From: Pleurocapsa sp. MO_226.B13
GTDB lineage: Bacteria; Cyanobacteriota; Cyanobacteriia; Cyanobacteriales; Xenococcaceae
DNA length: 12,241 nt
Assembly: GCA_030064795.1 (NCBI GenBank)
Contig: JASJEI010000120.1
Span: 1 to 12,241, forward strand
Direction of reading: 5' to 3'
Positions 6,794 to 12,241 of this stretch are shown here, in pieces; the first letter of the stretch is position 1, and each line of letters opens with the position of its first letter. The position numbers and the translations under genes are program-made. The notes under the pieces are model-generated. The model saw nothing but the letters and a program-made list of their open reading frames with translations, was not told the origin of the DNA and did not search any database.

Positions 6794-6811
6794 GAGACAT
6801 TTTTTTGTCTC
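6794..6811. repeat. hairpin with T-only loop in the psbA leader
   Basis: GAGACA (6794-6799) pairs perfectly with TGTCTC (6806-6811) around a loop of six T. It lies 36 bases before the psbA start. In the leader RNA it would form a U-loop stem, a form that could influence mRNA stability or translation; this is inference. Confidence 0.5.
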
Positions 6812-6847
6812 ATAATCATGTAAAATACATTCAGCTATACATAACCT

Positions 6848-7930
6848 ATGACAACTACCATTCGTAATAGTGAAAACTATAGTCTTTGGGAGAGATTTTG
6901 TCGCTGGGTTACTGACACTAATAACCGTATTTACGTCGGTTGGTTTGGTGTTTTGATGATCCCCTGTCTTCTCTCTGCCACTATCTGTTTCATCATCGCT
7001 TTTATCGCTGCACCTCCAGTTGATATCGACGGTATTCGCGAACCCGTAGCAGGTTCGCTGTTATACGGAAATAACATTGTTTCTGGTGCCGTTGTTCCTT
7101 CTAGTAATGCGATCGGTCTGCATTTCTACCCCATTTGGGAAGCAGCTTCTTTGGATGAGTGGTTATACAACGGTGGTCCTTACCAGTTGATCGTGTTCCA
7201 CTTTTTGATCGGTATTTTCTGCTGGATGGGTCGTCAATGGGAACTTAGCTTCCGTTTGGGTATGCGTCCCTGGATCTGCGTAGCATACTCTGCACCCGTA
7301 GCTGCTGCTACTTCTGTTTTCCTGATCTATCCTCTAGGACAAGGTAGCTTCTCCGATGGAATGCCTTTGGGTATTTCTGGAACTTTCAACTTCATGTTTG
7401 TTTTCCAAGCAGAACACAACATCTTGATGCATCCCTTCCATATGTTGGGTGTAGCGGGTGTCTTTGGTGGAGCATTATTCAGTGCCATGCACGGAAGTTT
7501 GGTAACATCCTCCTTGGTTCGCGAAACAACTGAATATGAATCGCAAAACTACGGTTACAAATTCGGACAAGAAGAAGAAACATATAACATCGTGGCAGCA
7601 CACGGCTATTTTGGTCGTTTGATCTTTCAGTATGCTAGTTTCAACAACTCTCGTTCCTTACACTTTTTCTTAGGTGCGTGGCCCGTAGTTGGTATCTGGT
7701 TTACAGCGATGGGAATCTCGACTATGGCGTTTAACCTCAATGGATTCAACTTCAACCAGTCAGTACTTGATTCTCAAGGTCGCATAGTCAATACCTGGGC
7801 TGATGTCCTAAACCGCGCTAACCTTGGTTTTGAAGTAATGCACGAGCGTAACGCGCACAACTTCCCTCTAGATTTAGCTAGCGGTGAAGTTGCACCCGTT
7901 GCCTTGAGCGCACCTGCGATCGATGGTTAG
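6848..7930 (+). CDS. psbA: photosystem II reaction centre protein D1
   Basis: The 360-residue D1 protein carries the primary donor, pheophytin, the Tyr-Z electron relay, the QB site and most ligands of the oxygen-evolving Mn4CaO5 cluster. All key residues are present: Tyr161, Asp170, Glu189, His190, His198, His215, Ser264, His272, His332, Glu333, Asp342 and Ala344, after which CtpA removes the C-terminal tail. Gly80, Phe158 and Thr286 are the standard residues, so it is not the low-oxygen D1' form, and it is not the chlorophyll f synthase form. Residue 130 is Gln, the form common in low-light D1 copies. Several positions differ from the usual sequence as I recall it: Cys40, Trp126 (usually Tyr), Phe135 (usually Tyr), Phe184 (usually Ile), Ala209 (usually Ser) and Tyr230. 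The protein should be functional. The gene stands alone with its own leader and terminator. Confidence 0.98.
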   Translation: MTTTIRNSENYSLWERFCRWVTDTNNRIYVGWFGVLMIPCLLSATICFIIAFIAAPPVDIDGIREPVAGSLLYGNNIVSGAVVPSSNAIGLHFYPIWEAASLDEWLYNGGPYQLIVFHFLIGIFCWMGRQWELSFRLGMRPWICVAYSAPVAAATSVFLIYPLGQGSFSDGMPLGISGTFNFMFVFQAEHNILMHPFHMLGVAGVFGGALFSAMHGSLVTSSLVRETTEYESQNYGYKFGQEEETYNIVAAHGYFGRLIFQYASFNNSRSLHFFLGAWPVVGIWFTAMGISTMAFNLNGFNFNQSVLDSQGRIVNTWADVLNRANLGFEVMHERNAHNFPLDLASGEVAPVALSAPAIDG

Positions 7931-7975
7931 ATTTCAGCCTAAATTATAATTAGTTAGGTTAAAAACATTTTTGAT

Positions 7976-8006
7976 AACGCTCTTTTTGATAAGGGCGTTT
8001 TTTTTT
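7976..8006 (+). terminator. psbA terminator
   Basis: AACGCTCTT (7976-7984) pairs with AAGGGCGTT (7991-7999), with one U-G pair, around the loop TTTGAT. A run of nine T starts within the last stem bases. It lies 46 bases after the psbA stop. Confidence 0.9.
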
Positions 8007-8038
8007 ATTGGAATAAATTTGGTCTCTCGCAAAGACAA

Positions 8039-8087
8039 GGACATGGCTTTTGAGCGCGAGGGACGGCGAGGTTTCCTCGCCATGTCC
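8039..8087. repeat. palindromic mini-element A between psbA and the insertion sequence
   Basis: The outer arms GGACATGGC (8039-8047) and GCCATGTCC (8079-8087) are perfect 9-base complements. An inner hairpin GGCGAGG-TTT-CCTCGCC (8065-8081) overlaps the right arm, so two mutually exclusive folds are possible. The core GGCGAGGTTTCCTCGCC is nearly identical to that of the palindrome at 9215-9242 and resembles the centre of the 86-bp element at 8472-8557. It is GC-rich in AT-rich DNA. This is probably a copy of a dispersed cyanobacterial palindromic repeat; a role as a second psbA transcript end or a barrier is possible but unproven. Confidence 0.7.
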
Positions 8088-8111
8088 AGTGCGATTCGTT
8101 CATCCGAAACC

Positions 8112-8129
8112 CATTGGTAACAAGTTAAG
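8112..8129. repeat. left terminal inverted repeat of the IS4-family element
   Basis: CATTGGTAACAAGTTAAG, perfectly complementary to 9755-9772. The transposase TAA (8127-8125 on the - strand) lies within it. Confidence 0.9.
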
Positions 8130-8471
8130 CTTGTAAGCAAGTTGTCAAGGGGGATTTAGAAGAAGATTGAAAGAAAAATTGGTTTGAGCCGCGCTGTTTC
8201 TCAGGAAAAGGGGCAACTATTAGCTTTTTATGGGGTTTTCTCTGTCCTTTGACAATCCCTAAACATTTCTGATGGTCAGGATTAGCAAAATATTTGACTG
8301 GGTCGTGAATTTCGACTCGACTCGAAGCACCATGAAAATAATAAAGACCGCGATCGATCATATCTTCGGAGATGTGGTCAAAAGGAAGAGAAAGTTCATC
8401 GGCTATATGCGGAGCGGTATCCTTTAGGACAGCATCTCCGCTCATCGACTAAAACGGAGTAAAATAGCCAA

Positions 8472-8557
8472 CGGTGCGCGTACATGCGGCGAACTATGCG
8501 CCTTTGTCTTGCGGCGGAAACCTCCGCGGGGTCGTTTATCCCCGAATGGGGGCACCG
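8472..8557. mobile_element. 86-bp palindromic mini-element B nested in the transposase pseudogene
   Basis: The element starts CGGTGC and ends GCACCG (6-bp inverted ends) and is flanked on both sides by CAA (8469-8471 and 8558-8560), a 3-bp direct repeat. Removing the element plus one CAA restores the transposase reading on the - strand: codons for LQIWAT run straight on into WLFYSVLVD, as expected for the family. Inside are several small hairpins (GGCG/CGCC, GCGGCGG-AAA-CCTCCGC, GGGG/CCCC, CCCC-GAAT-GGGG). It has no coding capacity and is much richer in GC than its host. It behaves like a non-autonomous miniature transposable element; the mobilising enzyme is unknown. Confidence 0.8.
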
Positions 8558-9214
8558 CAAGTTGCCCAAATCTGTAACTTAATCCCATTGAGAGAACCTG
8601 TCCAAAGGTAACTTAGCCCTAAAAGCCGCTTGACGGTATTGAAAGCATCTTCAATGCGAAGCGCGTTTTTGAGATAAATCGATGACTACATAGGGTGGTA
8701 AAACTTCTGGATCAAGAACCGAAGTTAGATAAGAATGCCAAACTTTACCTACCCTAACTTCAATCAAACGAAGAGTCACAACGGTCGTCTTTTTTGTTCC
8801 AGAGCCTATCTGGACAATCGCGATCGCGTAAACTATAACCATCGGTAAAAACTCTTTGATATTCAATCGCTGCATTAATCTTAACGCGAGTAATAAAATG
8901 AATTCCTTGCTGGATTAATTGTTGCCAAAACTGAAAATGATCAAATCCCCTATCCAGTAACAGCAAAGTCTGGGGTGAAATCCCCTCCAACAAATTGTCT
9001 TCAAAACGGGTGTAGTCACGCACTGGGATTTTCCTGAAACCAAATTGCCACCGGCAACCGTGTCACTAAATTGATGACAACTCCCATCTTACCTGCTAAT
9101 TTACCTGGCTTGACCGATTCTAAACTCTTGAGCTTACGAAATAAAGCCGTCTTTGGTAGAACCATCGGCACACCAAATGCTCTCAAATTTAGATCAGGTA
9201 AATTGAACGAGAGG

Positions 9215-9242
9215 GGTGGCGAGGTTCCCTCGCCATACCCAA
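9215..9242. repeat. palindromic mini-element C inside the transposase pseudogene
   Basis: The core TGGCGAGG-TTC-CCTCGCCA is a perfect 8-bp stem with a 3-base loop, with imperfect complementarity continuing outward through GGGG/TACCC towards AACGAG (left) and GAGTT (right). On the - strand the transposase reading breaks down exactly here, between the SVQQL and LNLPD segments, as expected for an inserted sequence of about 35-40 bases. Its core matches element A with one base changed. Confidence 0.65.
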
Positions 9243-9754
9243 TCGAGTTGTTGAACACTTTCAGGTAATGGTCGATTGTGACGAGCCGACCATCTGGCTT
9301 TCAGCTTGGGCAGAATTTCAGGAAAGATTCTCTCGAATAAAATGGCAGTTCAGGTCAAAAATCTTTGAGATAAGGCGCGGTACCACTGACTTTCGTGCGA
9401 CCACACCATAGAAATCATCTCACGTTTCGAGTAATCGACCTAATTCGGTCACCCCAGGTACATCCCGCCACAATAACCTTAAGACCGCCGCCACCATCAA
9501 AGGAAGTGTCAGAATTCTCTCTCTCAGTCCTAATTCGCGATCTGCAACGCGACTGAGATTTAATGATCGGAGTTAGTAGAGCAGTTAAGTGTTCGGCAAT
9601 GACTCGATCTTCCACCATTGGTCGCCATCGTTTTTTTGGCATGATCGAGGGTTCAGTCTTTTACTCTTGCCCATAAAGAAATAAAATCGTTCCGTTGCTT
9701 ATCCTCTTTGAGTTTCACACGATTCTTAATTTCTCTTGACTTTTTTCTGATTTC

Positions 9755-9772
9755 CTTAACTTGTTACCAATG
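9755..9772. repeat. right terminal inverted repeat of the IS4-family element
   Basis: CTTAACTTGTTACCAATG, the exact complement of 8112-8129. It marks the transposase-upstream end of the element, about 110 bases before the transposase ATG. Confidence 0.9.
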
Positions 9773-10113
9773 TACTCTCCCAACTAGTACTTTAGTTATG
9801 AAATAACGTTTTATATGTAAATTAGTAGAATTTATCTGAGAAACTGTTTGAATATGAGATTGTCGAGCTAGCATAGTAGGCTTGAGTAGGACGGTAAAAA
9901 TTAATATCGTTGCGAGCTTAAGTTACTTTTCACCCATGAAAACTTAAACTCATTAATTATTATTCGCCAATTCGGTCTCTCTTTATGGAACTTTTTTTTG
10001 ATTAGCAATAAATTAAGGCTCTTTATGAATTCGAGGGACTTTAGTCGAAGGACACTCAAACAATGATGACAAAAGGGTTTTGACCCTTTCTCTTACAAGA
10101 GTGAGATGACAAA
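9773..10113. other. gene-free region right of the IS4-family element
   Basis: No intact gene is visible on either strand. From about 10030 the sequence looks like the end of an IS200/IS605-type element: around 10033-10053 a near-palindrome built on CGAGGGACTTTAGTCGAAGG resembles the hairpins such elements carry next to their ends. A hairpin AAAGGGT-TTTG-ACCCTTT lies at 10072-10089, followed by CTCT-TACA-AGAG at 10090-10101. The part 9773-10030 holds nothing I can name. Confidence 0.45.
10072..10089. repeat. hairpin AAAGGGT / ACCCTTT near the IS200-type remnant
   Basis: A perfect 7-bp stem with a 4-base loop is followed on the + strand by a second small stem CTCT/AGAG (10090-10101). IS200/IS605 elements carry imperfect hairpins at their ends, so this may be part of the decayed element whose transposase fragment starts nearby. 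Function not established. Confidence 0.4.
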
Positions 10114-10254
10114 TAATGCCACCACCAAGATATTAGCATCTTGACCAACCTCATACATCAAAGCTTTCAATCTTTACTCAACTAATCCTGTTAAGACTTT
10201 TCTGCACCTTCTTGGACACCAAACAAAGTGATAGTTAATCAACGCAACTTTTGA
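10114..10254 (-). pseudogene. tnpA: remnant of an IS200/IS605-family TnpA (Y1/HUH) transposase
   Basis: On the - strand from about 10254 the translation gives SKVALINYHFVWCPRRCRK, then VLTGLVE, an in-frame TAA (10176-10174), then RLKALMYEVGQDANILVVAL. This follows the N-terminal half of TnpA of IS200/IS605 elements (INYHLVW-PK-RRKVL-G, then the helix before the LE-MPDHVH metal site). The HUH motif and the catalytic tyrosine half are missing, and no proper start codon is visible. It is a truncated, inactive leftover of about 47 codons. The recognition is by motif memory and the fragment is short, so moderate confidence. Confidence 0.6.
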
Positions 10255-10336
10255 TAGCTACAGTCAAGCGATCGAAACAGAATCAAAATCCTTGATAATT
10301 TAATTGATAATAATAAAGTAGCAATTATCTTCAATC

Positions 10337-11671
10337 ATGAACATCAAGAAGATTCGTTTTTGGGTATGTGTGCTAACAATATCCATGATGGTTTTTGCTT
10401 TACCTGCAACAGCAGCCACTACAGAATCCGATCGCTCTCCTGCTGTCATTCTCAGAACGAGTTTAGAGCCAGAGAAAAATCTAGTAGTCGGTCAACAAAT
10501 GCTGTTTCATGTAGATTTGCTGGTGGATACCTGGTTTACTAAAGCTCCTCAAGTACCAGAAATAAAAATTCCTGGAGCGATTACATTATTACCAGTTGGT
10601 ACATCAGTTAACTTTAGGGAAAGGATTCAAGGTCAGTCTTACTCTGGTCAGAGACGCAGTTACTACATCTTTCCTCAAAAGACGGGTGAGTATCAAATTC
10701 CTCCACTGGAAATTTCTCTTGTTCCCGCTCAACCAGGCAAACTATCTGCTGAGACGGTTACTTTATCAATTCCTGCCCAAAAGTTTACCACTCAGCTACC
10801 GTTTGAATTGGCAAAGTTGCAATTAGATTATGCCCTCGCAACTCCTCAATTAACGGTAGAGGATTCCTTCGATCGAGATTTAACAGGATTAACCATTGGC
10901 GATACCTTCAAACGCACTGTGACGATCAGCGGTACAGATATCCTTGGTTCGGTTTTACCAGCCTTTGACCCTGGAAATAATGATGGTTTAGTTGCTTATC
11001 CTCAATCGCCAAAAATTAATAATTACTTCGATCGGGGTCGCCTGACAGGAAAGCGGAGCGAATCAGTTACTTATGTAGTAGAACAACCTGGTAAATATGA
11101 TTTGCCTGAAATTCGAGTAGTTTGGTGGAACACTAGCAGTCAATCTCTACAAACTGAGATGCTAAGTGCCATTTCAGTTAAAGTAAGTCCCTCTCTTAAG
11201 TATCTGTTGAACAAGTATGCTCCTATTTTAATTATTGTTGCAGTCATTGTTCTGGGACTGGGACTATGGGCATGGAAGTATCGACAATCAATCGAGAATC
11301 GGCTAGAAGCTTATCGCCAGTCTCGCCGAGAATCAGAGTCTGCCTACTTTCATCGTTTCCATCAGGCTTGCCTTTCAAACGAGCCTCAACACAGTTTTAA
11401 TTGTTTAATGGCATGGTTAGAGCGTACTGACAAGCGAGCGGGTACGGTTACACTAGAGCAGTTTACAGCCCAAGTAAATAACCTCAGTATTGACCAACAA
11501 GTCCATGAGTTGGAGCAGTATTTGTTTAGTCCAGAGAGCTCATCAACTGAGGTACAGTGGTCGGGATTGACTTTTTATCAAGCGATCGCCAGCAGCAGAA
11601 AGCAATGGTTGCACCAACTAGACTCTCAGCAACAACAACAGAGTCATCTATCAAGCCTTAATCCATCTTAA
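10337..11671 (+). CDS. batD: BatD-family exported membrane protein
   Basis: A 444-residue protein with an N-terminal signal peptide (residues 1-27: positively charged start, hydrophobic core, LPATA-A cleavage site). Two Ig-like beta domains follow at about 35-150 (VGQQMLFHVDLLV, YYIFPQKTGEYQIPPLEI) and about 170-285 (GDTFKRTVTISGTDI, PGKYDLPEIRVVWWN). One membrane helix at about 295-313 leads to a cytoplasmic tail of 130 residues with a charged helix and a Gln-rich end. This order matches the BatD proteins, which are usually encoded with MoxR ATPases and the VWA proteins BatA/BatB and act at the cell envelope; the early name, oxygen tolerance, comes from Bacteroides work. No such partners lie in the window, so it is an orphan here or the partners are to the right. 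The ATG at 10337 gives a perfect signal peptide; no ribosome binding site is clear. The gene looks intact although surrounded by mobile-element debris. Confidence 0.78.
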   Translation: MNIKKIRFWVCVLTISMMVFALPATAATTESDRSPAVILRTSLEPEKNLVVGQQMLFHVDLLVDTWFTKAPQVPEIKIPGAITLLPVGTSVNFRERIQGQSYSGQRRSYYIFPQKTGEYQIPPLEISLVPAQPGKLSAETVTLSIPAQKFTTQLPFELAKLQLDYALATPQLTVEDSFDRDLTGLTIGDTFKRTVTISGTDILGSVLPAFDPGNNDGLVAYPQSPKINNYFDRGRLTGKRSESVTYVVEQPGKYDLPEIRVVWWNTSSQSLQTEMLSAISVKVSPSLKYLLNKYAPILIIVAVIVLGLGLWAWKYRQSIENRLEAYRQSRRESESAYFHRFHQACLSNEPQHSFNCLMAWLERTDKRAGTVTLEQFTAQVNNLSIDQQVHELEQYLFSPESSSTEVQWSGLTFYQAIASSRKQWLHQLDSQQQQQSHLSSLNPS

Positions 11672-11727
11672 AATTTCGGGTCGTGAGTCAAAAAACAGTT
11701 CTGTCGCAAAAAGTTGAGAAAGACAGA

Positions 11728-11750
11728 ATAACCCTCTGGTTATCTAATTT
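11728..11750 (+). terminator. possible terminator of the BatD-family gene
   Basis: ATAACC (11728-11733) pairs with GGTTAT (11738-11743) around CTCT, followed by CTAATTTT. Just upstream, TTCTGTC (11699-11705) and GACAGAA (11722-11728) form another 7-bp stem with a 16-base loop. The T-tract is short and starts late, so this is a weak call. Confidence 0.4.
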
Positions 11751-11834
11751 TAAGATACTGTTGGCGAAAGCAATCAATTAGTAATTAAACACAATACAAA
11801 TAGCAGAAAATGTAGAAGATGATCATTCCTCGCG

Positions 11835-11882
11835 CCATGAAATACATGGGAGGGTGTTAAACTAATTTCATGTATTTCATGG
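11835..11882. repeat. perfect 14-bp inverted repeat with 20-base spacer
   Basis: CCATGAAATACATG (11835-11848) is the exact complement of CATGTATTTCATGG (11869-11882). The right arm contains the stop codon (TGA, 11879-11877) of the - strand relaxase-like fragment. No T-run follows on either strand, so a simple terminator is unlikely. It could be the end of a mobile element, a recombination site, or a protein-binding dyad. The structure is certain; its function is open. Confidence 0.75.
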
Positions 11883-12241
11883 AAAGCTATCAAAGTGAAA
11901 CGTCAACGAGATATCCAAGGAAAATTTACGCTTAAAGATGATTGTGATTGGACCATCATTTGTTATACCCTCAACAGTAAAACGCTGTCCGTTTAGTTGT
12001 TTATAGTCAGAGTTACGAATGTTTTTGGTAAAGCGCATCCGCTCCCCTGGTCGTATTTCTAACTGCTGTAGTTGATATACTTCTCTTTGTTTGTATTTAT
12101 TAAGCTCTAGGGTTTCAGTAATTCCTACTACTAGGCGGCAGAAGTTTCTCCCCACTCTCAAGGAGGCTTTAAGTAGCCTGTTCGAGTTGAGTGCCATAAA
12201 GCCAACGACAAGGTTTGAACTTCCAGTTGAAAGGCTTGGCC
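11877..12241 (-). pseudogene. fragment resembling the helicase part of a conjugative relaxase (TraA/MobF type)
   Basis: The - strand is open from the window edge (12241) to TGA at 11879-11877; an internal ATG at 12197 gives 106 residues. The middle part, KQREVYQLQQLEIRPGERMRFTKN followed by NGQRFTVEGI, resembles the small beta-barrel insert of RecD/TraI-like helicases in relaxases, where GDR-RFTKN is followed by RNGQ-FTV. The expected continuation with the late helicase motif around HLDYA-TTYSSQG is missing: the frame ends at about that point inside an inverted repeat. It is therefore most likely a truncated remnant of a plasmid or integrative-element relaxase, with the 5' part beyond the window. 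The last 30 residues (from about FKRKF) and the first 30 look unlike the family and may be out of frame. An intact small gene is less likely. Confidence 0.5.

Larger units (their letters stand above)
8125..9642 (-). pseudogene. IS4-family DDE transposase, multiply broken
   Basis: Reading the - strand from ATG at 9642, fragments in different frames assemble into one IS4-type transposase. They are MPKKRWRPMVEDRVIAEHL (9642 on), then VADRELGLRERILTLPLMV after a frameshift near 9545, ALSQRFLT and AILFERIFPEILPKLK (around 9380-9290), ADGST (first catalytic Asp, about 9160), KLAGKMGVVINLVTRLPVAI (about 9110-9040), EDNLLEGISPQTLLLLDRGF (second Asp, about 9000-8950), TLRLIEVRVGKVWHSYL (about 8780-8720), LRIEDAFNTVKRLLGLSYLW (catalytic Glu, about 8665-8600) and DELSLPFDHISEDMIDRGLY to PLTTCLQA at 8128. 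Damage seen: about six frameshifts, an in-frame TGA at 9352-9350, a probable palindrome insertion near 9215-9242 and the 86-bp insertion at 8472-8557. It cannot make an active protein. All three catalytic residues survive in the fragments. Confidence 0.9.
8112..9772 (-). mobile_element. decayed IS4-family insertion sequence (1661 bp) with intact ends
   Basis: Perfect 18-base terminal inverted repeats bound the element: CATTGGTAACAAGTTAAG at 8112-8129 and its complement at 9755-9772. The only gene inside is the broken DDE transposase on the - strand (8125-9642), whose stop codon overlaps the left repeat. IS4-family ends of 16 to 18 bp and a single transposase gene fit the family. No target-site duplication can be seen in the flanks, which suggests an old insertion or later rearrangement. 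The original element would have been about 1.5 kb; the present size includes at least one nested 86-bp insertion. Confidence 0.88.

Noticed and set aside
7934..8140. 68-codon open frame on the - strand after psbA
   Set aside because: It runs across the psbA terminator and palindrome A; its basic middle part (ARKPRRPSRSK) is just the translated palindrome. No family resemblance or ribosome binding site.
8125..8445. Separate 106-residue gene on the - strand
   Set aside because: Its sequence from DELSLPFDHIS to PLTTCLQA is the C-terminus of the IS4-type transposase; it is part of the pseudogene, not an independent gene.
8039..9242. CRISPR array based on repeated GGCGAGG palindromes
   Set aside because: Only three copies, irregularly spaced by hundreds of bases and of different lengths; no spacer pattern and no cas genes.
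9071..9268. 65-codon open frame on the + strand
   Set aside because: Antisense shadow of the transposase pseudogene, ending in palindrome C; no own signals.
8112..9772. A defence or retron-like system in the hairpin-rich region
   Set aside because: The hairpins are explained by IS ends and mini-element palindromes, and the protein fragments are all transposase. No reverse transcriptase, nuclease or ATPase motifs were seen.

Overview
The window is a piece of a cyanobacterial chromosome. It carries psbA (photosystem II D1 protein), a group 2 sigma factor of the cyanobacterial SigB/SigD type, a SigF-type group 3 sigma factor, and about seven copies of the HIP1 octamer GCGATCGC (for example near 582, 1301, 1459, 3229, 6098, 8817 and 11583). 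Base composition is AT-rich, with very AT-rich intergenic regions. The genus cannot be named from the sequence; a unicellular or pleurocapsalean type would fit but is a guess.

Layout, left to right: the 3' part of a cobalamin-pathway membrane enzyme (CobD/CbiB); a group 2 sigma factor; a leader region with several strong inverted repeats; a didomain acyl carrier protein / alpha-oxoamine synthase (537 aa) closed by a clear terminator; sigF with its own terminator; a tiny 36-residue membrane peptide gene with its own ribosome binding site and terminator; a small orphan membrane protein; an RluE-type 23S rRNA pseudouridine synthase; and psbA with a strong terminator. All of these lie on the + strand. 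Most look monocistronic, since gaps are 100 to 400 bases and factor-independent terminators can be read after the synthase, sigF, the 36-aa gene and psbA.

Downstream of psbA the region is accessory. A badly decayed IS4-family insertion sequence (8112-9772, transposase on the - strand) still has perfect 18-bp terminal inverted repeats. Its transposase is broken by several frameshifts and an in-frame stop, and it is itself interrupted by an 86-bp palindromic mini-element (8472-8557) flanked by a 3-bp direct repeat, and apparently by a second short palindrome near 9215-9242. A third related palindrome lies between psbA and the IS end. Further right is a remnant of an IS200/IS605-type TnpA transposase (- strand). 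Then comes an intact BatD-family exported/membrane protein (+), and at the right edge a - strand fragment that resembles the helicase part of a conjugative relaxase and ends inside a 14-bp inverted repeat.

No multi-gene defence or CRISPR system is visible. The points most worth a second look are the nested mini-element and its palindrome family, the stand-alone ACP-oxoamine synthase between two sigma factor genes with its structured leader, the unusual residues of this D1 copy, and the 36-residue membrane peptide.
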